From an uncultured Chitinophagaceae bacterium (GTDB lineage Bacteria > Bacteroidota > Bacteroidia > Chitinophagales > Chitinophagaceae): 29,935 bases of DNA. Location: assembly GCA_946885665.1 (NCBI GenBank), contig CAMPGT010000016.1, positions 1 to 29,935 on the forward strand, given 5' to 3'. Numbering within the stretch: the first letter of the stretch is position 1; the number at the start of each line of letters is the position of its first letter. Below, one piece after another: positions 1 to 6,645 of this stretch. Position numbers and translations under genes: made by a program. Below the pieces are notes generated by a model that saw only the letters and a program-made list of their open reading frames with translations, did not search any database and was not told where the DNA came from.

Positions 1-889
1 CTGTAAGCAATACGCCCGCAATAACGAGTATGGTGCCGATGATCTGCCCTCCGTGGATGCCCTCTCCCAATATCCAGTGCGCCTGCAATATGGTGCTCAC
101 GGGGCCAATGCCGGAGATGATGGCGACGTTATTGGATCCAATCTTCGACAGGCCGGCAGCAAGCATAAATGTGGGAATCACCGTCGCGATCACTGCAAGC
201 AGCAATCCGTATCCCCACATGCCGCTTGCCTGTGTGAACCCTGAATAATCGCCGCGCAAAATGTAATGAACAAATATGCCCATCGTTGCCGATAGCATGG
301 CATACGCTGTAAACTTTGATGCGCCCACAACAGGAATTACTTTTCCGCTGCCAGAAATGTAAAGTGCGTAGGTGAGCGAGCAAAGGAAGATGAGGGCGCT
401 TCCCCAAAAGAAATAAGGGTTCGTGGTGTCGATCATCATCTCATCGTAATAGGCTATTCCAATGCCACTGTAGGTAAGCAGCAGGGCGATCAGGTGTGTT
501 TGCTTTATTTTTTGTTTGAAGAATATCCTGTTGATGAGGATGACGAAAGTAGGGTAGAGGAAAAGGATCAGTCGTTCCAGTCCGGCCGAAATGTATTGGA
601 GCCCCACAAAATCGAAGTAGCTGCTGAGGTAATAACCGAACAGGCCGAGCAGGATGATCTGTATCCACTGCTTTTTTGTGAGGCGCACGTTTCCTGTTTT
701 GCTGCTCACCAGATATGCGGCGCCAAGGAAAAATGGCAGTGAAAAAACCATTCTCAGGGTGAGCAGGGTAAGTGCATCGATCTGTGTGTCGGCAAATGCT
801 TTTTTGACGATGATGGCCTTAGTGGAAAACAGCACCGCACCTGTGAAGGTGATGAGAAAGCCGGCGAAGGAAAGTTGTTGTTTTTTCAA
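1..889 (-). CDS. EamA/DMT-family drug/metabolite transporter, 3' end outside window
   Basis: This is a multi-pass inner-membrane protein with about 296 codons in the window; the 3' end lies beyond base 1. The minus-strand reading frame is open from just after the dapD stop to the window edge. It gives repeated hydrophobic helices, for example FAGFLITFTGAVLFSTKAII near the N-terminus and IIGTILVIAGVLLT at the edge. The two-fold EamA layout is visible, with a second-half segment SKIGSNNVAIISGIGPVSTI. EamA proteins export or import small metabolites; the substrate cannot be read here. The start is inferred as TTG at 889, the first possible start after the in-frame dapD TGA; there is no early ATG. 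Only 3 bases separate the genes, so it is probably co-transcribed with dapD. The family is secure; the start codon is less so. Confidence 0.82.
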   Translation of the reverse strand, partial: MKKQQLSFAGFLITFTGAVLFSTKAIIVKKAFADTQIDALTLLTLRMVFSLPFFLGAAYLVSSKTGNVRLTKKQWIQIILLGLFGYYLSSYFDFVGLQYISAGLERLILFLYPTFVILINRIFFKQKIKQTHLIALLLTYSGIGIAYYDEMMIDTTNPYFFWGSALIFLCSLTYALYISGSGKVIPVVGASKFTAYAMLSATMGIFVHYILRGDYSGFTQASGMWGYGLLLAVIATVIPTFMLAAGLSKIGSNNVAIISGIGPVSTILQAHWILGEGIHGGQIIGTILVIAGVLLT

Positions 890-892
890 GCC

Positions 893-1705
893 TCACACTG
901 CTACATTAAAATCCCTCAACGCATCATTCAGGCTCGTTTTGAGGTCGGTACTCGGCTTGCGCTGGCCGATAATAAGCGCACAACTCACCGCAAACTCGCC
1001 CGCGGGAAACGTTTTATTGTAACTGCCGGGAATAACGACACTGCGTGCCGGAACCCTTCCTTTATATTCAACAGGCTGGTCACCGCTCACATCAATGATC
1101 TTGGTGCTGCGGGTAAGCACCACATTTGCACCGAGCACCGCTTCCTTCTCCACTCTTACCCCTTCCACAACGATACAACGGCTGCCGATAAAACTTCCCT
1201 CTTCAATGATCACCGGCGATGCCTGCAACGGCTCGAGTACTCCGCCGATGCCAACGCCACCGCTCAGGTGCACATTCTTGCCGATCTGCGCGCAACTGCC
1301 AACCGTTGCCCAGGTGTCCACCATCGTTCCCTCGTCCACGTAAGCCCCGATGTTCACATACGAAGGCATGAGCACCACGTTTTTGCCGAGGTACGCGCCA
1401 TAACGGGCAACAGCATGAGGAACGGCCCTTACGCCCAGTTCCCTGTAATTCGTTTTCAACAACATCTTATCGTGAAATTCAAAAGGATCGATGCTCCAGG
1501 TTTGCATTGGCTGAATGCTGAAATACATCAGTATCGCCTGCTTCACCCATTCGTTCACTACCCATCCCTCTTCCGTGGGCGACGCCACGCGAAGCCTGCC
1601 TTTATCCGTTTCTTCTATTACTGCCCGTACCGCTTCGGCATATTGTTTTTCTTTTAATAACTCCCGGTTTTGCCAGGCTTCACTGATGAGTTGTTGCCAT
1701 TCCAT
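893..1705 (-). CDS. dapD: 2,3,4,5-tetrahydropyridine-2,6-dicarboxylate N-succinyltransferase
   Basis: This 270-residue protein is the usual DapD length. DapD transfers succinyl from succinyl-CoA to tetrahydrodipicolinate in the succinylase branch of the diaminopimelate/lysine pathway, which feeds lysine and peptidoglycan synthesis; it is cytoplasmic and trimeric. The N-terminal helical part (to about residue 95) is followed by left-handed beta-helix hexapeptide repeats around residues 100-210. Recognisable DapD segments are PSYVNIGAYVDEGTMVDTWA, SCAQIGKNVHLSGGVGIGGV and GSFIGSRCIVVEGV. The ATG at 1705 opens the family N-terminus directly. A -7 box (TATGTTTG) lies 17 bases upstream, giving a short leader. 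The gene is divergent from the threonylcarbamoyl-AMP synthase gene across 86 bases and is followed almost immediately by the EamA transporter. Confidence 0.97.
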   Translation of the reverse strand: MEWQQLISEAWQNRELLKEKQYAEAVRAVIEETDKGRLRVASPTEEGWVVNEWVKQAILMYFSIQPMQTWSIDPFEFHDKMLLKTNYRELGVRAVPHAVARYGAYLGKNVVLMPSYVNIGAYVDEGTMVDTWATVGSCAQIGKNVHLSGGVGIGGVLEPLQASPVIIEEGSFIGSRCIVVEGVRVEKEAVLGANVVLTRSTKIIDVSGDQPVEYKGRVPARSVVIPGSYNKTFPAGEFAVSCALIIGQRKPSTDLKTSLNDALRDFNVAV

Positions 1706-1721
1706 TGAATAATAATTTATG

Positions 1722-1729
1722 CAAACATA
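1722..1729 (-). promoter_or_regulatory. Putative Bacteroidota -7 promoter box for dapD
   Basis: The minus strand reads TATGTTTG, an exact match to the Bacteroidota -7 consensus TAnnTTTG. It sits 17 bases ahead of the dapD ATG. No clear -33 TTTG is visible at the expected spacing, so the call rests on the -7 box and its position. Confidence 0.5.
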
Positions 1730-1769
1730 ACATAAGCGGCTGATTTCGTCTCATCTTGCACCGATGAAT

Positions 1770-1777
1770 TACATTTG
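1770..1777 (+). promoter_or_regulatory. Putative -7 promoter box for the threonylcarbamoyl-AMP synthase gene
   Basis: TACATTTG matches TAnnTTTG and lies 14 bases before the ATG at 1792. A weak TTTC at 1744-1747 is a possible -33 element. Together with the minus-strand box at 1722-1729 it forms a compact divergent promoter region of under 90 bases. A start point 5-8 bases downstream would give a leader of only a few nucleotides. Confidence 0.5.
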
Positions 1778-1791
1778 GTAAAATTTTGACG

Positions 1792-2364
1792 ATGACAGAT
1801 TTTGAAACCGATGTAGAACGGTGCCTGGAAATTCTTGAGCAGGGCGGAACGATCCTGTACCCGACCGACACTGTTTGGGGAATTGGCTGCGATGCAACGA
1901 ATGCCGCGGCGGTTGAAAGAATTTATGCCATTAAAGAAAGACCCGCTGCAAAAAGCATGATCATCCTCGTGGCCGACGAGAAAGATATCCTGCAATACGT
2001 GGCCAATCCCAACCCTCAAATTTTTGATTTTCTGAAGAACACGCCGAAGCCCACTACGGTTATTTACCAGGGCGCCATCGGTATCGCCGATAACCTGGTG
2101 CACGACGATGGTACCGTCGCCATCAGGGTGGTACAGGATAAGTTTTGCAGGCACCTGCTGAAGCGGTTGCGTAAGCCGATCGTGTCCACATCTGCAAATA
2201 TTTCCGGCGACCCTGCCCCGAAAAAATTCATGGATGTGCTCGACTACATTCGTACAAGTGTCGATTACGTCGTCCAGTACCGGCAGGATGACGAAAGCGA
2301 AGCTGAAACATCTGCCATCGTAAAACTTGACCGCAGCGGCAACGCCATTTATATCCGTTCCTAA
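1792..2364 (+). CDS. L-threonylcarbamoyladenylate synthase (Sua5/YciO/YrdC/TsaC family)
   Basis: The enzyme makes threonylcarbamoyl-AMP from threonine, bicarbonate and ATP, the first step in the t6A37 modification of ANN-decoding tRNAs. The 190-residue protein is a single YrdC domain without the extra C-terminal Sua5 domain, so it is of the short TsaC type. Visible family motifs are YPTDTVWGIGCDA near residue 20, the substrate-binding KERPAAKSM around residues 46-54, and the late STSANISGDPAP. The frame also opens at a TTG at 1786, but the ATG at 1792 gives the normal N-terminus MTDFE and is preferred. The gene sits 13 bases ahead of the glycosyltransferase gene and is probably co-transcribed with it. 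Confidence 0.93.
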   Translation: MTDFETDVERCLEILEQGGTILYPTDTVWGIGCDATNAAAVERIYAIKERPAAKSMIILVADEKDILQYVANPNPQIFDFLKNTPKPTTVIYQGAIGIADNLVHDDGTVAIRVVQDKFCRHLLKRLRKPIVSTSANISGDPAPKKFMDVLDYIRTSVDYVVQYRQDDESEAETSAIVKLDRSGNAIYIRS

Positions 2365-2377
2365 ATGCCTATCCTTC

Positions 2378-3373
2378 ATGTCGCAAAAAATCCTGATCAT
2401 TCAGACAGCATTCATCGGTGACGTGGTGCTCGCGACTGCTCTCATTGAAAATATTCACGCCACCATTCCTGATGCGGCCATTGATTTCCTGGTGAGAAAA
2501 GGGAATGAGGGCCTGCTTATCCAACATCCCTTCATCAGGCATTTGCTGGTGTGGAACAAAAAAGATAAGAAGCTCCGCAACCTGTTTAAAATGCTGGTGG
2601 CCATCAGGAAGGAAAAATATGACCGCGTGATCAACGTGCAGCGATATGCGGCCACCGGATTGCTCACCGCTTTTTCGCGCGCAAAGGAAACGATCGGGTT
2701 CGACAAAAATCCGCTTTCATTTTTATTCAGCAAAAGCGTTCCGCACAATTTTGGAGAAGGGCATGAAGTGGAAAGGAACCAGCGGCTCATCGCACACTTT
2801 GTGCCCGGCCCCGCGCTGCGGCCAAAACTGTATCCCGCCGCCGAAGATGAGCTGCACATCAGCCAGTGCCTCACCGGCCCCTTTATTACCATCTCGCCCG
2901 CATCGGTATGGTTCACCAAGCAATATCCTCCCGTAAAGTGGGCCACGTTTATCAATAAAGTTTCCGATGATTTGACGATCTACCTGCTCGGTGGTCGGGA
3001 TGACCGCTCGCTCGGCGAGGCCATCATCCAGATGACACGCTCGAAGTCGCCGGTAAATTTATGCGGCGAGCTGACCTACCTGCAATCTGCCGCGCTGATG
3101 CGCCATGCAAAAATGAATTTTGTGAACGATTCGGCGCCTCTTCATTTCGCTTCTGCGATGAATGCGCCTGTTACCGCGGTGTACTGTTCCACTGTTCCTT
3201 CTTTTGGTTATGGGCCCCTGTCGGATGTAAGTTTTATCGTGGAGAGAGAGGAGCCGTTGTATTGCCGGCCGTGTGGTTTGCATGGATACAGTGCGTGCCC
3301 CGAAGGGCATTTTAAATGTGCGATAGATATCAGGGATGAGCAGTTGCTGGGAAACGTGAGATGGGAGACGTGA
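2378..3373 (+). CDS. Glycosyltransferase family 9 (heptosyltransferase-like)
   Basis: This 331-residue GT9 protein is related to the WaaC/WaaF ADP-heptose:LPS heptosyltransferases, which build the inner core of lipopolysaccharide on the cytoplasmic face of the inner membrane. The N-terminal Rossmann start ILIIQTAFIGDVVLATALIE is typical. The second domain contains SPASVWFTKQYPPVKW and the nucleotide-sugar-site stretch NDSAPLHFASAMNAPVTAVY. A cysteine cluster CRPCGLHGYSACPEGHFKC near the C-terminus is common in Bacteroidota members. The ATG at 2378 is chosen because an upstream TTG at 2327 would overlap the previous gene. The last residues (NVRWET) and the stop codon are written by the ACGTGAG heptamer repeat that begins at 3354, so the native C-terminus has probably been altered by the repeat. 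The acceptor sugar is unknown. Confidence 0.88.
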   Translation: MSQKILIIQTAFIGDVVLATALIENIHATIPDAAIDFLVRKGNEGLLIQHPFIRHLLVWNKKDKKLRNLFKMLVAIRKEKYDRVINVQRYAATGLLTAFSRAKETIGFDKNPLSFLFSKSVPHNFGEGHEVERNQRLIAHFVPGPALRPKLYPAAEDELHISQCLTGPFITISPASVWFTKQYPPVKWATFINKVSDDLTIYLLGGRDDRSLGEAIIQMTRSKSPVNLCGELTYLQSAALMRHAKMNFVNDSAPLHFASAMNAPVTAVYCSTVPSFGYGPLSDVSFIVEREEPLYCRPCGLHGYSACPEGHFKCAIDIRDEQLLGNVRWET

Positions 3374-3618
3374 GACGTGAGACGGGAGACGTGAGACGGG
3401 AGAGGGCAATGCGTATCCCCCGCTGGCGGGGGTGGCGCGAAGCGCCGGGGGTGGACTGGCAAAGGCAAAGAAAAATCCGCAATACTACTACAAAGAGAAA
3501 TAAATGTTCCCCGAGGGGACAGGGGTGGGTTGAAAAGATCGAAAATTGAAAAGCATTTCAAGCAGAAGACGTGAGACGTGAGAGTGTTCTAACTTTTAAC
3601 TTTTGAGTTTTAATTTTT
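3354..3618 (+). repeat. Composite heptamer/GC-hairpin intergenic element, copy A
   Basis: Seven contiguous 7-bp units occupy 3354-3402: ACGTGAG, ATGGGAG, ACGTGAG, ACGTGAG, ACGGGAG, ACGTGAG, ACGGGAG. A GC-rich module follows at 3417-3456. It has CCCCCGC (3417-3423) facing GCGGGGG (3426-3432), then GGCGC-GAA-GCGCC at 3434-3446. A 14-mer GATCGAAAATTGAA (3537-3550) is shared with copy B. Two more ACGTGAG units lie at 3569-3582. A/T heptamers AACTTTT, AACTTTT, GAGTTTT, AATTTTT fill 3591-3618. The element fills the whole gap between the glycosyltransferase and cca and overlaps the glycosyltransferase stop codon (3371-3373). No transposase or coding function is seen. Confidence 0.85.
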
Positions 3619-3635
3619 CCCCCGTCCTATCTTTG
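3602..3635 (+). promoter_or_regulatory. Probable promoter of the tRNA nucleotidyltransferase gene
   Basis: TTTG at 3602-3605 and TATCTTTG at 3628-3635 are separated by 22 bases, matching the Bacteroidota pattern TTTG-N(17-23)-TAnnTTTG. The -33 TTTG is supplied by the A/T heptamer repeat. The ATG follows the -7 box by only 5 bases, so the transcript should be leaderless or nearly so. Confidence 0.65.
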
Positions 3636-3640
3636 CCCCC

Positions 3641-5068
3641 ATGGAAATCCAGTGCTCAGAAAAAGAACTATTCGTTTTCAATAAAATAGCGCATGCCGCG
3701 CAGGAACTTGGCATGCCCGCCTATATTACTGGAGGCTTCGTGCGCGATAAATTGCTGGGCAGAAATACCAAAGACGCCGACATTGTATGCGTTGGCGACG
3801 GCATTGAATTGGCACACGCCGTGGCAAAAAGATTTAAACCGGCACCGAAGGTCAGCTACTTCAAAACGTTCGGCACGGCACAGTTGAAAGTCGATGACTG
3901 GGAAATTGAATTCGTGGGCGCAAGAAAGGAAAGCTACGGTTACCACAGCCGCAACCCCGAAGTAAAACCAGGAACCATCGAAGACGACCAGCTTCGACGC
4001 GACTTTACCATTAACGCACTCGGTATTAGTCTTAACCAGGAAGATTTTGGAAGATTGATAGATCCTTTCAACGGCCTCCGCGACCTGGAAGCAAAAACCA
4101 TACAGACGCCGCTCGAACCGGCAAAAACGTTCAGCGACGATCCATTGCGCATGATGCGCGCCATCCGGTTTGCGGCGCAACTGCAGTTCACTGTTTCAGA
4201 AACAACCTTTCACGCCATTAAAGATAATATTGAACGCATCCGCATTGTTTCGCAGGAACGGATAACGGAAGAAATCAATAAAATACTGCTATCGGAAAAA
4301 CCATCCGTTGGTTTCGATCTTCTCTTTAAAAGCGGCCTGCTGCACATCATCTTTCCAAAACTCGTTGACCTTGCCGGCGCCGAATACATTGACGGCATGG
4401 GCCACAAAGATAATTTCTACCACACGCTGCAGGTGGTGGACAACATATCCGCCCACACCAACGACCTGTGGTGGAGATGGGCGGCTCTGCTGCACGACAT
4501 AGCCAAGCCCGCCACTAAAAAATTTGAAGCCGGACACGGGTGGACCTTCCACGGGCATGAAGTGGTGGGAGGCAGAATGGTACCGAAAATATTCACCCAT
4601 TTCCGGTTGCCGCTGAACGAGAAAATGAAATTTGTGAGGAAAATGGTCGAGCTGCACCTCCGGCCCATCGGCCTTACGAAAGAGAACATAACGGATTCGG
4701 CTATACGCAGATTGCTGTTTGATGCTGGCGAAGACATAGAAGCATTGATGACGCTCTGCCGGGCAGACATCACCTCAAAAAACAAATTCAAGGTGAAACG
4801 CTACCTCGAGAACTTCGATTTCGTGGAACAGCGGCTGAAGGAAGTGGAAGAGAGCGACAGGATTCGCAACTGGCAGCCACCGATCGACGGCGAAGTGATC
4901 ATGAAGATTTTCGGGCTTTCGCCGGGCCGCGAAGTGGGCATTTTGAAGAACGCCATCCGGGAGGCGATACTCGATGGTGAGATCGCAAATAATTACGATG
5001 ATGCCTACGATCTGCTGATAGAAAAAGCGCGCGAAATGAATCTTTCACCCGTAAGTCCGATCCCCTAA
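3641..5068 (+). CDS. cca: CCA tRNA nucleotidyltransferase with HD domain
   Basis: This 475-residue class II nucleotidyltransferase adds or repairs the 3'-CCA of tRNAs. The N-terminal palm carries GGFVRD (residues 31-36) and the metal-binding pair D45/D47 in KDADIV. The next conserved block is RRDFTINALGISLN near residues 123-136. The poly(A)-polymerase/CCA RNA- and SRMA-binding region follows (DDPLRMMRAIRFAAQL). The C-terminal half contains an HD phosphohydrolase domain with LLHDIAKP and a downstream HGHEVVGG, as in HD-carrying bacterial CCA enzymes. The HD domain may give phosphatase or phosphodiesterase activity at the tRNA end; that is from family knowledge. The ATG at 3641 sits immediately after a strong -7 box. 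The next gene follows after 41 bases. CCA versus poly(A) specificity is assigned by family, not proven. Confidence 0.93.
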   Translation: MEIQCSEKELFVFNKIAHAAQELGMPAYITGGFVRDKLLGRNTKDADIVCVGDGIELAHAVAKRFKPAPKVSYFKTFGTAQLKVDDWEIEFVGARKESYGYHSRNPEVKPGTIEDDQLRRDFTINALGISLNQEDFGRLIDPFNGLRDLEAKTIQTPLEPAKTFSDDPLRMMRAIRFAAQLQFTVSETTFHAIKDNIERIRIVSQERITEEINKILLSEKPSVGFDLLFKSGLLHIIFPKLVDLAGAEYIDGMGHKDNFYHTLQVVDNISAHTNDLWWRWAALLHDIAKPATKKFEAGHGWTFHGHEVVGGRMVPKIFTHFRLPLNEKMKFVRKMVELHLRPIGLTKENITDSAIRRLLFDAGEDIEALMTLCRADITSKNKFKVKRYLENFDFVEQRLKEVEESDRIRNWQPPIDGEVIMKIFGLSPGREVGILKNAIREAILDGEIANNYDDAYDLLIEKAREMNLSPVSPIP

Positions 5069-5075
5069 AATTACT

Positions 5076-5083
5076 TACATTTG
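5076..5083 (+). promoter_or_regulatory. Possible -7 promoter box ahead of the pRiA4b ORF-3-like gene
   Basis: TACATTTG matches TAnnTTTG and lies 26 bases before the ATG at 5110, directly after the cca stop codon. No TTTG is found at the usual -33 spacing. The downstream pair of genes may therefore have its own promoter in addition to read-through from cca. Confidence 0.42.
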
Positions 5084-5109
5084 AAGCTTAACCACTAAGA
5101 AAGAGCTTC

Positions 5110-5685
5110 ATGGCGATATTAAAGTTCAGGGTATATTTTGAAGAGGATGACAGCATTTACAGGGATGTAGCGATAAAGCATACCCAGTCTTTCACGCAAC
5201 TTCACCAGGTTATACTTGTTGCTTATGAATTCGATTCGAAGCACCAGGCCACTTTTTACCGTAGCAACGACAACTGGCAACGCGGCAGGGAGATATCTCT
5301 CGAAAAATATGACAGGAATTACAAGGTGCCGCCACTCCTGATGAATGAGACCACCATCGGTTCCGAGATCAGGGATCCCAACCAGAAATTCATCTACGTG
5401 TATGATTTCGTAAAGAACTGGTCGTTCCTGGTAGAACTCATCAATGTGTCAAAAGATGAAAATGCCAGGCTCGAATATCCCGCAGTTGTAAAAAAAGAGG
5501 GAATTGGGCCGTCGCAGTATGGCATCAAGGGCATTGTTGGCGATAAGCTTACGGAAGTTGAGGAAAAATACGATCTCACCCGCGGTGCAGAAGGTTTTAG
5601 CGTGGAAGGAGAAGGTGAAGGTGAAGATGATAATTCGGGCCAGGCTTCGAACGATACGGAAGAAAACCGCGAAGATGAATCGTGA
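5110..5685 (+). CDS. Plasmid pRiA4b ORF-3-like family protein with acidic tail
   Basis: The 191-residue protein resembles the pRiA4b ORF-3 / IS1096 TnpR passenger family (PF07929), a small domain of unknown biochemical function. The family-like pattern starts with FRVYFEEDDSIYRDVAI, then SFTQLHQVILVAYEFD and HQATFYRSNDNW. The loop KFIYVYDFVKNWSFLVEL corresponds to the usual 'Y-YDFGD-W-H-I/V-L' segment. From about residue 160 it becomes a low-complexity acidic tail (EGEGEGEDDNSG). Despite the family name, nothing mobile is nearby. In this lineage the gene looks chromosomal and housekeeping-like. Its TGA overlaps the GTG start of miaA (GTGA), so the two are translationally coupled. Family assignment is by pattern memory. 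Confidence 0.75.
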   Translation: MAILKFRVYFEEDDSIYRDVAIKHTQSFTQLHQVILVAYEFDSKHQATFYRSNDNWQRGREISLEKYDRNYKVPPLLMNETTIGSEIRDPNQKFIYVYDFVKNWSFLVELINVSKDENARLEYPAVVKKEGIGPSQYGIKGIVGDKLTEVEEKYDLTRGAEGFSVEGEGEGEDDNSGQASNDTEENREDES

Positions 5686-6527
5686 AAAAGAAAACGCTGA
5701 TATTGGTAGCCGGCCCCACAGCATCGGGTAAAACATCATGCGCCTTATCGCTGGCCCGCTCACATAGCACTTCTGTCATCTCGGCCGATTCAAGGCAATG
5801 TTTCAAAGAACTGAATATTGGCGTTGCCAAACCATCACCTGCAGAGCTTGCCGAGGTCAGGCATTATTTCATCAACACACATTCTATTCATGACACGGTG
5901 AACGCCGTGACGTTTGCAGAATATGCCGGCCACGCCCTGAACGAAGTTTTTCAATCGAATAATTTTGCGGTGATGGCCGGAGGAACCGGTTTGTACATCA
6001 AAGCGTTTCTTGAAGGCTTCGATGACATTCCCGACGTACCACCCGAAATCCGGAACCGGGTAAAGGAAGATTATGAACTGAAAGGAAGAGAGTGGTTGCA
6101 AAAAGAATTACAGGAAAAGGATCCTGTGTATTACGAGAAAGGCGAAATCATGAATCCCCAACGCATGATGCGCGCTTTGGAAGTGAAGCTGGCCACCGGC
6201 AGGTCGATCAGGGAATTTCAGAATGCCTCCGCCGGCAGGCGCCATGATTTTTCGATAAAGAATATTACGTTGAACCCACCTCGCGAAACGTTGTACAATA
6301 ATATCAATCAACGTGTGGATGAGATGATGGAGAAGGGGTTGGTGGAAGAGGCGAGAGCGTTGCTGCCTTTCAGGCACCTCAATGCTTTGCAGACGGTGGG
6401 GTACACTGAGATGTTTGATTATTTTGACGGGAAATACAGTTTGCCTGAGGCGGTCGAAAAGATAAAGCAGAATACGCGTAATTACGCGAAGCGGCAGTTG
6501 ACGTGGCTTAAAAAAGTTAAAAGTTAA
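5682..6527 (+). CDS. miaA: tRNA dimethylallyltransferase
   Basis: MiaA transfers the dimethylallyl group from DMAPP to N6 of A37 in tRNAs reading UNN codons. The 281-residue protein is slightly shorter than the usual roughly 300 or more. It has the P-loop GPTASGKT (residues 11-18), ISADSRQCFKELNIGVAKP, GGTGLYIKAFLEG and QTVGYTEMFDYF, then the tRNA-binding tail with NYAKRQLTWLKK. The start is GTG at 5682, overlapping the TGA of the preceding gene by four bases; this overlap and the immediate P-loop strand fix the start. The last residues KKVKS and the stop codon are made by AAAAGTT heptamers of repeat copy B (6512-6532), so the C-terminal end is repeat-derived. Confidence 0.95.
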   Translation: MKKKTLILVAGPTASGKTSCALSLARSHSTSVISADSRQCFKELNIGVAKPSPAELAEVRHYFINTHSIHDTVNAVTFAEYAGHALNEVFQSNNFAVMAGGTGLYIKAFLEGFDDIPDVPPEIRNRVKEDYELKGREWLQKELQEKDPVYYEKGEIMNPQRMMRALEVKLATGRSIREFQNASAGRRHDFSIKNITLNPPRETLYNNINQRVDEMMEKGLVEEARALLPFRHLNALQTVGYTEMFDYFDGKYSLPEAVEKIKQNTRNYAKRQLTWLKKVKS

Positions 6528-6645
6528 AAGTTCTTCAATTTTCGATCCTCAGGGAGGGGTATTATTTTTAGTTTATTTTTCCCCGGCTGGCGCGGGTGGC
6601 GCGAAGCGCCGGGGGGGTGGACATTTCCCCTCTCCCGTCTCCTCA
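6512..6645 (-). repeat. Composite heptamer/GC-hairpin intergenic element, copy B (minus orientation)
   Basis: Read on the minus strand from the porin stop codon, heptamers TGAGGAG (6645-6639), ACGGGAG (6638-6632) and AGGGGAA (6631-6625) come first. A GC-rich module follows at 6581-6622 with GGCGC-GAA-GCGCC on the plus strand, and outer arms CCCCGGC (6581-6587) and GCCGGGG (6608-6614). The 14-mer GATCGAAAATTGAA lies at 6547-6534. Three perfect AACTTTT units come last (plus-strand AAAAGTT at 6512-6518, 6519-6525, 6526-6532). Order and orientation match copy A. The element spans the convergent gap between miaA and the porin gene and overlaps the miaA stop. Confidence 0.8.

Noticed and set aside
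875..1657. A 260-codon plus-strand frame over dapD
   Set aside because: It is antisense to an unmistakable dapD and has no domain match.
2327..2377. A TTG start at 2327 for the glycosyltransferase
   Set aside because: It would overlap the preceding gene by 38 bases and adds a non-family leader; the ATG at 2378 starts the Rossmann strand.
3417..3456. The GC hairpins at 3417-3456 and 6581-6622 as intrinsic terminators
   Set aside because: Neither is followed by a T-run on either strand; the sequence continues with G-rich DNA.
3208..3561. Small frames inside the repeat region (for example 3361-3549 plus, 3208-3561 minus)
   Set aside because: They are translations of heptamers and GC repeats and carry no protein-like features.
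3354..3582. A possible CRISPR array
   Set aside because: The 7-bp units are contiguous with no spacers, and no cas genes are nearby.
5110..5685. Reading the pRiA4b ORF-3-like gene as evidence for a plasmid or insertion sequence
   Set aside because: No transposase, inverted ends or integration sites are present, and the gene is embedded between tRNA-processing genes.
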